From Clostridia bacterium (GTDB lineage: Bacteria > Bacillota > Clostridia > Christensenellales > Aristaeellaceae), in assembly GCA_024404275.1 (NCBI GenBank), contig JAKSQG010000079.1, positions 1 to 8,151 of the forward strand: a DNA stretch of 8,151 nucleotides. The letters run 5' to 3'. The position numbers and the translations under genes are program-made. Under the pieces are notes generated by a model that was not told where the DNA came from, searched no databases, and saw nothing but the letters and a program-made list of their open reading frames with translations. Shown piece after piece: positions 1 to 7,075 of the stretch. Each line of letters opens with the position of its first letter. Position 1 is the stretch's first letter.

Positions 1-32
1 CAGGAGAACAGGATCAGACGGAGGACAGAAGC

Positions 33-1361
33 ATGACCATTGAAAGCATCAGAAAAACGCCGGGGGATACAGCATGGTTCCGTCAGGACCGGTTTGGCAT
101 GTTTATTCATTGGGGGCTGTATGCGCTGCCTGCACGCCATGAATGGGTGCAGAACCATGAACGTGTGCCCACTGAAGAGTACAGTCGTTATATGCGGTAT
201 TTTGATCCCGACCTGTATGATGCGCGGGAATGGGCAGCGATGGCAAAAAAGGCGGGCATGAAATACGCCGTGATGACTGCCAAGCATCACGAGGGCTTTT
301 GCATGTTCGATTCCGCTTATACGGATTTCAAATGCACCAACACGCCTGCAAAACGCGATCTTTTGAAGGAGTATGCGGAAGCTTTCCGTGCGGAAGGACT
401 GAAGGTGGGTTTTTATTATTCCCTGATCGATTGGCATCATCCCGATTTTCCTATCGATATGATGCATCCGCTGCGGGATGATCCCAACGCGCTGCAGATG
501 AACGAAGTAAGGGATATGCACCGTTACGCCCGCTATATGCGAGATCAGGTGACCGAGCTTTTGACCAACTACGGTAAGATCGATATCCTGTGGCTGGATT
601 TTTCCTATCCTGATTCAAAGATCAAGACCGCCAACCCTTGGATGAAGGGAAAGGGCGCAGTCGATTGGGAAGCGGAAGAATTGATTGCACTGGCTCGCAA
701 GCTGCAGCCCGGTATCATCATCAATAATCGCAGCGGCATTGAGCAGGACCTTTGGACACCGGAACAGTATCAGGTGACCGCACGCCCTGTGCACCCTGTG
801 ACGGGGGAGAATGTATGCTGGGAAGCGTGCCATACCTTTTCAGGCTCCTGGGGCTATTATCGCGATGAAATGACATGGAAAAGCCCAGAAATGCTGCTGC
901 GGCTGCTCATCAATACGGTGTCGCTCGGCGGCAATCTGCTGATGAATGTGGGTCCCACAGCAAGAGGAGAGTTTGACGCAAGAGCACAGGCAGCACTGGG
1001 CGTGTATGAAAAATGGATGCATGCCTGCAGCCGCTCTGTATATGGCTGCACCATGGCAGAGAAGGAGCTGCTGGAGACCTGCCCACCTGACTGCCGTTAT
1101 ACCGAATCCATGGATGGTAAAAGGCTGTATATTCATCTGTTTGCTTACCCGTTTGAGCATCTGGAGATCAACGGTCTGGCGGGAAAAGTCGAATATGCCC
1201 AGTTCCTGCATGATGGCAGCGAGGTGACAATGACGGAAGGCAAGGTGGATCACTTCAGTGAAGGGGCTTCCAACAGTGACGACCTGTTGGTACTCAACCT
1301 GCCGCCCGTCAAGCCAGATATATTGGTGCCGGTCATTGAACTGTTTTTGAAAGAACGATAA
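33..1361 (+). CDS. GH29 alpha-L-fucosidase, cytoplasmic
   Basis: Predicted retaining alpha-L-fucosidase that releases terminal L-fucose from glycans or fucosyl-oligosaccharides. The 442-residue protein starts almost directly in the (beta/alpha)8 catalytic domain: the family signature FGMFIHWG lies at residues 21-28 (substrate-binding His26), KHHEGF at 84-89 with the paired histidines, and ILWLD at 185-189, where Asp189 fits the catalytic nucleophile. NNR (231-233) and a WEACHTF..SWGY stretch (263-275) are also typical; Glu264 is a possible acid/base but this is a guess. The last ~100 residues would be the small beta-sandwich domain. There is no signal peptide and no extra carbohydrate-binding module, so it should act inside the cell on imported short substrates. 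The ATG at 33 has a GGAGGA Shine-Dalgarno at 20-25. It converges on the transporter operon, so shared function is suggested only by proximity. Family call is secure; exact linkage specificity is unknown. Confidence 0.93.
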   Translation: MTIESIRKTPGDTAWFRQDRFGMFIHWGLYALPARHEWVQNHERVPTEEYSRYMRYFDPDLYDAREWAAMAKKAGMKYAVMTAKHHEGFCMFDSAYTDFKCTNTPAKRDLLKEYAEAFRAEGLKVGFYYSLIDWHHPDFPIDMMHPLRDDPNALQMNEVRDMHRYARYMRDQVTELLTNYGKIDILWLDFSYPDSKIKTANPWMKGKGAVDWEAEELIALARKLQPGIIINNRSGIEQDLWTPEQYQVTARPVHPVTGENVCWEACHTFSGSWGYYRDEMTWKSPEMLLRLLINTVSLGGNLLMNVGPTARGEFDARAQAALGVYEKWMHACSRSVYGCTMAEKELLETCPPDCRYTESMDGKRLYIHLFAYPFEHLEINGLAGKVEYAQFLHDGSEVTMTEGKVDHFSEGASNSDDLLVLNLPPVKPDILVPVIELFLKER

Positions 1362-1366
1362 GCAAT

Positions 1367-1393
1367 AAAAAAACGCCCTCTCAGGCGTTTTTT
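1367..1393. terminator. Bidirectional intrinsic terminator between convergent genes
   Basis: An A6-CGCC arm and a GGCG-T6 arm form a hairpin (loop around 1378-1383) flanked by A and T runs, so it has a U tract in either direction. It lies 5 bases after the fucosidase stop (1361) and 7 bases before the stop of the convergent dehydrogenase-like gene (1401), and can serve both transcripts. Confidence 0.88.
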
Positions 1394-1400
1394 GTTATGC

Positions 1401-2450
1401 TCAGAACTGAGTGAAGGTGAACTTTTCCCACGGAATATCCACAGGGGCATGGTTGGACAGGATGTCATCCACATGCATGAGCAGAGGATAATCATTGAGG
1501 TCGGCTTCGCCCTTCGCGGCACGAACCTTGATGGCGCGGGCGACGCGCACAGCAACGACCAGAGATTCGAGGGTGACGCCTTTCAGCTCTGCTTTGGCCT
1601 CGTCAATATCCAGACCGCGGCCCAGCAGGATGCCCACCAGACGGGTACGGCCGCCGTACACGGTCACATACAGGTCACCGACGCCCACCCACAGGTTGTT
1701 CTCGTTGAAAGCACCCTGGGATTTGAGCAGCTTGTTCATTTCACGGGAGGCCTGACCGAACACCGCGGCCTGAGAGTTGTAATGCAGCTCGCTGTCCAGA
1801 CCGAAAGCCTTCTGGTTGAGGCCGATGGTCAGGGCGATGCCCAGCGCGTAGCCGTTCTTGAGGGCAACAGCGCTCTCAATGCCGGTGATGTCGGTGGACA
1901 GGCTGATGTGATAATAATCCGTCTGCATCAAGCTCTTGATGTAAGCCAGATCCTCGGGATTGGAGCCGCAGAAGGCCACTTCGGTCTGGTCATGGGCGAC
2001 CAGTTCATAGCTGGTGCAGGGACCGCCGACCGCGTTGAGGGACAGCTTCTTGCCCATGTCATCCAGCTTCTTCTGCCACAGCATGGGGTAAGGCAGCAGC
2101 TTGCCATCGGGGGTGTCCATCAGACCCTTGGTAACGGTCAGCACGCGGGTACCCTCGGCAATGCGGGGCAGCACAACGTCGCCGAACCAATCCACACCGA
2201 AGCTGCTGACGCCGCCGATGACCAGGTCAGCGCCTTCCAGCGCCTTTTCCATATCCTCAACATAATAGAACTGCACGCCGGCGGGGAAATCCTTATTGAA
2301 TTTGGGGTGACGGTTGTTGGCTTTGCAGCCGTCAATATACTCCACATCCAGATGAGTACCGACAACACGTACTTCGTGGCCATTTTCGCGGGCAGGGAAA
2401 GCCAGGGCAGAACCCATCTGACCGGCGCCGACAATGGTAATGACACTCAT
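1401..2450 (-). CDS. Divergent glycerol-3-phosphate dehydrogenase (GpsA/GPD)-like NAD(P)-dependent oxidoreductase
   Basis: The 349-residue protein has the architecture of NAD(P)-dependent glycerol-3-phosphate dehydrogenase. An N-terminal Rossmann fold has GAGQMG at residues 8-13 and VTKGL at 106-110. The all-alpha C-terminal domain has the ALKNG segment with the expected catalytic Lys198 and the GVGDLYVT segment at 256-263. Classic enzymes interconvert glycerol-3-phosphate and dihydroxyacetone phosphate. Here the motif that normally reads (S/G)RNR is GRTR (267-270), replacing the conserved Asn by Thr, and the usual GP(S/T)FA-like motif reads GPCTSYEL (143-150). The substrate may therefore be a different phosphorylated polyol, ketose or sugar acid. 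It is the last gene of the operon, 20 bases after the FAD oxidoreductase stop, with an AAGAGGAAA-type ribosome binding site (2456-2464). It ends in TGA just before the shared terminator. A housekeeping GpsA is less likely because of its place in a sugar operon. Family is sure, substrate is not. Confidence 0.85.
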   Translation of the reverse strand: MSVITIVGAGQMGSALAFPARENGHEVRVVGTHLDVEYIDGCKANNRHPKFNKDFPAGVQFYYVEDMEKALEGADLVIGGVSSFGVDWFGDVVLPRIAEGTRVLTVTKGLMDTPDGKLLPYPMLWQKKLDDMGKKLSLNAVGGPCTSYELVAHDQTEVAFCGSNPEDLAYIKSLMQTDYYHISLSTDITGIESAVALKNGYALGIALTIGLNQKAFGLDSELHYNSQAAVFGQASREMNKLLKSQGAFNENNLWVGVGDLYVTVYGGRTRLVGILLGRGLDIDEAKAELKGVTLESLVVAVRVARAIKVRAAKGEADLNDYPLLMHVDDILSNHAPVDIPWEKFTFTQF

Positions 2451-2470
2451 GTTAATTTCCTCTTTTCATA

Positions 2471-3811
2471 TTATTCAAGGACAACATCGTCCTGGAGGAG
2501 CGCTTTCTGGAGAAGGGCAGTATCCACATCCGCAGGGCAGACCTGACTTTGCAGGGCGATGGCGGCGGCGGTACCGGCAGCCTGACCCATGGCGAACACG
2601 GGAGGCATGACGCGGATGGCAGCCAGTGCTTCACGGTCCATGGAGGCGCAGCGGCCTGCGACCAGCAGATTCTGCACATTCTTGGGCAGCAGGATACGGT
2701 AGGGGACGGGGTAAGCTTCGCCTTGTGCCGGAATGTATTTTACATTATTGCCGCCGTGCATGTCAATGGAGCTGCCGGCGAGGAATACTGTATCCTCAAA
2801 GGATTTTCCGGAGCGGATATCATCGCCGGTCAGGGTATACACACCATCGATGCGGCGGGTCTCACGCTGTCCCAGCATGTTGGCGGATTCCAGAAGACGG
2901 GCATGCTCACAGCCCGGAACGTATTTGCGAAGCAATCCCAGAATCTCATCCTGCTGTGCACGGGCGCGTACAGTGGCATCGGTGATCTCAAAGGGGTCGC
3001 AGCCGTTTTTCAGTGCCACACGGGACATGTTGACACGCCAAGTGCCGTCGGAGCTCTGGTAGATGGCCACTTTGGTACGCGGTACGTGGTAGTGGCCATC
3101 TTTGGTTTCAGCGGCAATTTCGGCTTCAAAGAAGCGGGTATCCCAACGGTCCCTGAGCGCGGCTTCCATCTTTTCCTGATCGATATTGTCGATCAGGAAG
3201 AAAAGGCTGGCAGGCTGGGTAGCACCGTTTTCATCGCCGTACAGGCAGGGCGCGCCGGAAGAAAGTGCGACATCACCGTCGCCGGTGCAGTCGATGATGG
3301 TATTGGCATCGATGCGGATCAGACCCGCCTTGGTGGCAAAAACGGCGCCTTCGATGCGGCTTCCATCCTCGCTCATGCAGCAGGATTGGAACAGGACGTG
3401 GTACAGCAGCTCCACACCGGCTTCACAGCACATTTCTTCAGCGCAGATGCGGAAAGCTTCCACGGTGAAAGGCGTGCAGTTGTGGTGACCCGGGACGCGG
3501 TAAGCGGCGTAGCTGCTGCCGGCCGGACACTCGGAGGGATGAATGGCGCCGCCGCGACGAACCATGCGCTGAATCATTTCCTCAAACAGACCGCGGATGA
3601 CCTGCCGTTTTCCCTGCGGGTCGTAGCAGGTCATGAAGGGACCGACCAAACCGTTGGTGGCCATGCCGCCCAAAGAGCCGTTGGCGTCGGTCAGCAGTAC
3701 CTTTGCGCCATGCCGGGCCGCACTGACTGCAGCGGCAATGCCGGCACAGCCGCCGCCGATGACCAGTACGTCGGTCTTTCGGACGGTGGGAATATCAAAA
3801 GTCATGTTCAT
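2471..3811 (-). CDS. FAD-dependent oxidoreductase (PF12831 FAD_oxidored type)
   Basis: A 446-residue flavoprotein. The N terminus has the dinucleotide-binding fold VLVIGGGCAGIAAA (residues 15-28, GxGxxG at 19-24), with Asp42 at the end of the second strand as the likely ribose-binding acid and a following GG (48-49). TGDGDVA at 176-182 and the C-terminal LLVAGRC...MGQAAGTAAA block (about 384-417) are the other FAD contacts and are typical of the family often found in polysaccharide and sugar-acid loci. No signal peptide or twin-arginine motif is present, so it should be cytoplasmic. The reaction is unknown; oxidation of an alcohol group on an imported sugar or cyclitol is inferred from the operon. 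The ATG at 3811 has AAGGAG at 3818-3823; a second in-frame ATG two codons on (3805) has worse spacing. It lies 13 bases after the permease stop and 20 bases before the GpsA-like gene. Two strong inverted repeats occur inside it. Confidence 0.88.
   Translation of the reverse strand: MNMTFDIPTVRKTDVLVIGGGCAGIAAAVSAARHGAKVLLTDANGSLGGMATNGLVGPFMTCYDPQGKRQVIRGLFEEMIQRMVRRGGAIHPSECPAGSSYAAYRVPGHHNCTPFTVEAFRICAEEMCCEAGVELLYHVLFQSCCMSEDGSRIEGAVFATKAGLIRIDANTIIDCTGDGDVALSSGAPCLYGDENGATQPASLFFLIDNIDQEKMEAALRDRWDTRFFEAEIAAETKDGHYHVPRTKVAIYQSSDGTWRVNMSRVALKNGCDPFEITDATVRARAQQDEILGLLRKYVPGCEHARLLESANMLGQRETRRIDGVYTLTGDDIRSGKSFEDTVFLAGSSIDMHGGNNVKYIPAQGEAYPVPYRILLPKNVQNLLVAGRCASMDREALAAIRVMPPVFAMGQAAGTAAAIALQSQVCPADVDTALLQKALLQDDVVLE
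3061..3101. repeat. 11-bp perfect inverted repeat inside the FAD oxidoreductase gene
   Basis: AGATGGCCACT (3061-3071) and AGTGGCCATCT (3091-3101) are perfect reverse complements around a 19-base loop that itself contains GTAC-GCG-GTAC (3075-3085). The two arms are also part of an imperfect direct repeat (TGGCCACTTTGGT against TGGCCATCTTTGGT). It falls at about residues 237-251 of the oxidoreductase. Role unknown; it may be only a coding coincidence. Confidence 0.6.
3173..3199. repeat. 11-bp perfect inverted repeat with 5-base loop inside the FAD oxidoreductase gene
   Basis: TTCCTGATCGA (3173-3183) and TCGATCAGGAA (3189-3199) can form a strong hairpin in the operon mRNA. It encodes the stretch FLIDNIDQE (residues 205-213), whose near-symmetrical peptide partly explains the symmetry. 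No T run follows, so it is not an obvious terminator. Confidence 0.6.
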
Positions 3812-3824
3812 AGACTGCTCCTTA

Positions 3825-4670
3825 TCAACCCTTCACGCCGGAGCTGGTGATGCTTTCGATGAAGAATTTCTGACAGGTGAAGAAGAGAATCAGAACCGGC
3901 AGAATGGCGCAGACGGACATGGCCATGGTCAGGTTGGTGGAAGGGACTTCCTGTGTGTAATAGTACTGGATACCCAAGGACACGGTGTAATACTTTTTGC
4001 TGGGCAGGAAGACGAGGGGATTGAAGTAGTCATTCCAGCAGGTGACAAAGTTCATGATCAGCAGAGAAGCCACGGTAGGCTTGGTCAGCGGCAGCATGAT
4101 CTGGGTCAGGATGCGGAAATGGCCGGCGCCATCCAGAAAGGCAGATTCCAGCAGGGAATCCGGCACAGTCATGAAGAACTGGCGCATCAGGAAGATCGAC
4201 GTGACAGAGAACAGGGCAGGCAGGATGACAGCCCACAGCGTGTTGTACAGGGACAAATCCTTGAACAGCAGGAAACGGGGCACCACGGTGACCTGGCTGG
4301 GAATCATCATCACGCAGATGAACATGCTGAAAACGATGCCCTTGCCCTTGAACTGCAGCTTGGCGAAGGCGTAAGCGGCAAGAATGGAGACAAACATGAT
4401 ACCCAGGTTGGTGAAGACAACGATGAAGATGGAGTTGCCGTACATGGTCAGCAGCGGGACTTCGCCGCTGTTCCAGATCTCGGCGTAGTTTTCCCAACGG
4501 GGAAGGGTGGGGATCCACTGGAAGGGGTATTTGTAGATGTCACCGTTGATCTGCAGAGAGGCGGAGATCATCCAAAACAACGGCAGGACAAACATCAGAC
4601 CAATCAAAGCGATAATAACCGTAGCAACGGTTTTGGAGGCAAGGTCGTATTTTCTGACTTTGATTTTCAT
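3825..4670 (-). CDS. Carbohydrate ABC transporter permease, MalG/UgpE type (CUT1)
   Basis: Inner-membrane subunit of a CUT1 sugar importer, 281 residues, the usual length for this half of the pair. The first membrane segment is at about residues 13-36, followed by the external SLQINGDIYKYPFQWIPTLPRWENY region typical of MalG-like permeases, written here only as a marker that begins near residue 38. Further membrane segments lie near 80-103, 113-135, 144-165, 197-216 and 247-266. The cytoplasmic EAA loop that docks the ATPase is ESAFLDGAGHF..LTQIMLP (about 175-194). The C-terminal QKFFIESITSSGVKG (267-281) matches the family ending. The start ATG (4670) has AAAGGAGG at 4680-4687, and the gene follows the partner permease by 18 bases, so the two are surely co-transcribed. 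It ends in TGA 13 bases before the FAD oxidoreductase. Substrate cannot be told from sequence. Confidence 0.95.
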   Translation of the reverse strand: MKIKVRKYDLASKTVATVIIALIGLMFVLPLFWMISASLQINGDIYKYPFQWIPTLPRWENYAEIWNSGEVPLLTMYGNSIFIVVFTNLGIMFVSILAAYAFAKLQFKGKGIVFSMFICVMMIPSQVTVVPRFLLFKDLSLYNTLWAVILPALFSVTSIFLMRQFFMTVPDSLLESAFLDGAGHFRILTQIMLPLTKPTVASLLIMNFVTCWNDYFNPLVFLPSKKYYTVSLGIQYYYTQEVPSTNLTMAMSVCAILPVLILFFTCQKFFIESITSSGVKG

Positions 4671-4688
4671 TTCAACCGTCCTCCTTTA

Positions 4689-5570
4689 TTAATAATGCAC
4701 CCACTTCTTCTGACCGACGAACTGTACGGCGGTGAAGAAGAGAACAATCAAAACAAGTATCCAGGCCTCGGCACAGGCTTTGCCGAATTGCATTTTGCTG
4801 AAAGCCGTGTTATATACTTCCACCATGATGGAGGTATTATAGCGGGCCGGATTTTTCATGGACATGACGTTGACGGAAACGAAGACCTTGAATACCGCGA
4901 TCATACGAACGATGATCAGGTAGAAGGTGGTCTGGGAGACCATGGGGAAGGTGATGTGGATGAACTGCTTGGTCTTGCTGGCACCGTCAATTTCCGCCGC
5001 CTCATAAAGGTCGGAAGAAACATTTTGCAGTGCACCCATGTAGATGATGATCAGATAACCAAGGCTGGTCCATACCAGCATGACCATGACGGGTATTTTA
5101 CACAGATTTTTATCTGTCATCCATTTCAGACCTACAGTATCGTTGCTGAAGATGGATAGAATGTTGTTGATCAGGCCGTCCGTGCGGAACCAGCTCTGGA
5201 ACAGCGTGGCAATGGCCACGGCATTGGCAATGTAGGGGATGAAATAGAACAGACGCAGGGTCTTGGGCAGGAAAACCTTATTGTTGAGCAGATACGCGAA
5301 AATAAGGCTCAGGAGGATGGAAATGGGTACGGTAATGAGCACATACAGGAAGGTGTTCTCAATTGCGGAGCTGAAGTTGATATCTTTGAAGATGTTGATG
5401 TAGTTTTGGAAGCCATACCATTTCATGCCCTTCAATCCGGCGGTGTACTTCCACTTGGTGAAGGAGGCATAACCGGAAAGGCCGATGGGGTAGACGATCA
5501 GCACCAGAAAGATGATCAGAGCCGGTGCCAAGAAAAGCCATGCGGTCAGGGTATCCTGTTTGCGTCTCAT
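4689..5570 (-). CDS. Carbohydrate ABC transporter permease, MalF/UgpA type (CUT1)
   Basis: Partner permease of the CUT1 importer, 293 residues. The N terminus MRRKQ..TAWLFLAPALI is characteristic of UgpA/MalF-like permeases. Membrane segments lie near residues 10-34, 73-95, 106-127, 160-181, 212-232 and 267-287. The EAA loop for ATPase docking is YEAAEIDGASKT..IHITFPM (189-210). It lacks the long periplasmic loop of Escherichia coli MalF, as is usual in Gram-positive members. The ATG at 5570 has AAAGGAG at 5579-5585, spaced 8 bases, directly downstream of a hairpin. It is the second gene of the operon, after the binding protein, and the first of the tightly packed run. It ends in TAA. No nucleotide-binding subunit is encoded nearby, so a shared ATPase of the MsmK/UgpC kind is presumably used. 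Confidence 0.95.
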   Translation of the reverse strand: MRRKQDTLTAWLFLAPALIIFLVLIVYPIGLSGYASFTKWKYTAGLKGMKWYGFQNYINIFKDINFSSAIENTFLYVLITVPISILLSLIFAYLLNNKVFLPKTLRLFYFIPYIANAVAIATLFQSWFRTDGLINNILSIFSNDTVGLKWMTDKNLCKIPVMVMLVWTSLGYLIIIYMGALQNVSSDLYEAAEIDGASKTKQFIHITFPMVSQTTFYLIIVRMIAVFKVFVSVNVMSMKNPARYNTSIMVEVYNTAFSKMQFGKACAEAWILVLIVLFFTAVQFVGQKKWVHY

Positions 5571-5585
5571 AAGTCATACTCCTTT

Positions 5586-5622
5586 AAAAACTGCTGCCGC
5601 CGCGGTGAAGCAGCGGCAGCAG
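5586..5622 (-). terminator. Intergenic hairpin plus T run between binding protein and permease genes (partial terminator or mRNA stabiliser)
   Basis: Read on the minus strand, CTGCTGCCGC and GCGGCAGCAG form a perfect 10-bp GC-rich stem with a 12-base loop (plus-strand arms 5591-5600 and 5613-5622), followed at once by TTTTT (5586-5590). The next gene's Shine-Dalgarno begins right after it. In such operons hairpins of this type commonly let the binding protein be made in excess over the permeases, by partial termination or by blocking 3' decay. Which of these applies here is inference. Confidence 0.75.
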
Positions 5623-5652
5623 CCTTATATTGCGCGGGATACGAAGTGTGGA

Positions 5653-6969
5653 TTATTCGAGTTCGTCCATCTTCTCCTGGATAGCCTGGTTGATGACCTG
5701 CTCCAGTTCGGCCATGCCTTCATCGATGGTCATGTTGCCGCCGAGGATGCTCAGCTGATAGGTGGAAACGCTGGTGTTGCCGCCCATGCCGATGATGGTG
5801 TCTTCATAGGTCAGACCGCCGAAGTTCAGCACGACGCGCTCGAAGGACTCGATGTCGATCAGCTTGGCAGCGTCTTCCATGGAACCGAACACGTAGCTCA
5901 CGACCTCGTCCTTATCGGCGTCGGCGTACATACCCATGTGGCCGGCCTTCAGGATGTGGTAGTTGCCTTCGGTGGCGAAGTACTTCACAAACTCCCAGGC
6001 TTCGTCAAAGTGTTCGCAGTCCTTGGTGATGGTCATGAAGCCGTACACGTTGGGGCCATCCAGATAGTTGGTCTGGCCGGCTTCCTGAGTGGGATAGGGC
6101 ACGAAACCGACTTTGAAGTCGATGGGATACTGAGCGGTGTTGGAGATGAAGCGCCAGATGTTGCAGGTCACGTAGGAGTTAACACGATGCTGCAGGAAGG
6201 GATCGCAGTTGGTGCTGCCGGAAACACGGGACTCGGTGAAGGGGAACCAGATGCCTTCGGCTTCGCAGTCGGCCTTCATCTGCAGGGCTTCCTTGAACAG
6301 GGGGTTGGTCAGGATGGCAGAGAAGCCTTCTTCGTTATAGAAAGCATCGCCGCCGACGACCTGACGGACGTGGTTGACCCAGTTGGCGCCGCCGTCCAGG
6401 TTGTCACCGCCGCCGTAGATGCCATCATGAGTCATGGCGCGGCAGGCAGCAATGTACTCGTCCCAGGTCCACGCGGTGGGCAGCTCGCCCAGACCGGCAG
6501 CTTCCCACTCGGTCATGTTGACGGCAACGTACCACTGCAGGGCATCCACGGGGATGCCGAAGTAGTGCTCTTCACCATCGGAGTTGCGGAACTTGATGTC
6601 GGTACCGAAGGTTTCGGTCAGGTCAATGCCCCACTCGGCAATGGCGTCATCCAGCTCGGCATAGAAATCGGATTCGCAGCGGACGGAGGTCTTGTCCAGA
6701 CCGTAAGCCAGCTGGAGGTCGATGATGTTGCCGGCCATCAGCATGTTATCAACAGCCTGGTTGCCGTCGGTGGAGTTGTTCTGCACGTCGAGTTCGATCT
6801 TGACGTTGGGGTACATGGCCTCAAAGTCATTGATCAGGTCCTGCATGCCGTAGTTGGCGGCATAAGCAGTAACGAAGTGCAGCGTGATGGGTTCTTCGGC
6901 GGTAGCGATGGCGGCAAAGCTCATCACCATGGCCAGAGCAACCAGCAGGGACAGGAAACGCTTGAACAT
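5653..6969 (-). CDS. Extracellular solute-binding protein of a CUT1 sugar ABC transporter
   Basis: A 438-residue family 1 (MalE/UgpB-like) solute-binding protein that captures the sugar and delivers it to the two permeases. It has a clear signal peptide: MFKR, a hydrophobic core LSLLVALAMVMSFAA, then AIATA with predicted cleavage after Ala24. The mature start EEPITLHFVTAYAANYGMQ and the later DLINDFEAMYPNVKIEL stretch are typical of the fold, as are repeated aromatic residues for sugar stacking in the central part (for example W206/W211 region). There is no cysteine lipobox, unlike most Gram-positive binding proteins. The ATG at 6969 has AAGGAGG at 6978-6984. It is the first gene of the operon, 55 bases downstream of a predicted start point, and is followed by a hairpin. 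The acidic, highly regular codon use suggests high expression. Ligand unknown: a fucosyl-oligosaccharide, pentoside or glycerophosphodiester are all open. Confidence 0.93.
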   Translation of the reverse strand: MFKRFLSLLVALAMVMSFAAIATAEEPITLHFVTAYAANYGMQDLINDFEAMYPNVKIELDVQNNSTDGNQAVDNMLMAGNIIDLQLAYGLDKTSVRCESDFYAELDDAIAEWGIDLTETFGTDIKFRNSDGEEHYFGIPVDALQWYVAVNMTEWEAAGLGELPTAWTWDEYIAACRAMTHDGIYGGGDNLDGGANWVNHVRQVVGGDAFYNEEGFSAILTNPLFKEALQMKADCEAEGIWFPFTESRVSGSTNCDPFLQHRVNSYVTCNIWRFISNTAQYPIDFKVGFVPYPTQEAGQTNYLDGPNVYGFMTITKDCEHFDEAWEFVKYFATEGNYHILKAGHMGMYADADKDEVVSYVFGSMEDAAKLIDIESFERVVLNFGGLTYEDTIIGMGGNTSVSTYQLSILGGNMTIDEGMAELEQVINQAIQEKMDELE

Positions 6970-6994
6970 TTGATTGTCCTCCTTTGAAATTGCG

Positions 6995-7020
6995 TGTTTT
7001 GAAACTCTTCGTTCAAAACA
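6995..7020. promoter_or_regulatory. Candidate operator: perfect 9-bp inverted repeat TGTTTTGAA-N8-TTCAAAACA
   Basis: The arms 6995-7003 and 7012-7020 are exact reverse complements, with an 8-base spacer. The site sits just downstream of the predicted -10 of the transporter operon, covering roughly +5 to +31, where a bound repressor would block transcription. The adjacent divergent DeoR-family gene makes it the natural candidate regulator. TGTTT-containing sites are known for some Gram-positive DeoR-family sugar repressors. It could instead act as a 5'-UTR RNA hairpin. Confidence 0.6.
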
Positions 7021-7031
7021 TCTGTGTTATT

Positions 7032-7060
7032 AATGTACACCTTGGTGAAAATTTTGTCAA
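7032..7060 (-). promoter_or_regulatory. Predicted sigma-A type promoter of the transporter operon
   Basis: On the minus strand a perfect TTGACA -35 (plus coordinates 7055-7060) is followed after 17 bases by TACATT (7032-7037), a 4/6 match to TATAAT. The predicted start is near 7025, giving a leader of about 55 bases before the binding-protein ATG. The spacer holds a small CACC-TT-GGTG dyad (7038-7047). Confidence 0.65.
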
Positions 7061-7075
7061 GTAGCACAAATAATG

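Noticed and set aside
1..36. Possible tail of an upstream gene ending at TGA 34-36 with an ATGA overlap of the fucosidase start
   Set aside because: Only 11 codons are visible, rich in arginine, with no recognisable motif; too short to support.
1392..6987. Long open frames on the plus strand opposite the operon (about 384, 433, 508 and 491 codons)
   Set aside because: They lie antisense to genes with unmistakable family motifs, show no recognisable domains, lack convincing ribosome binding sites, and arise because the sense genes rarely use codons that would give stops in that frame.
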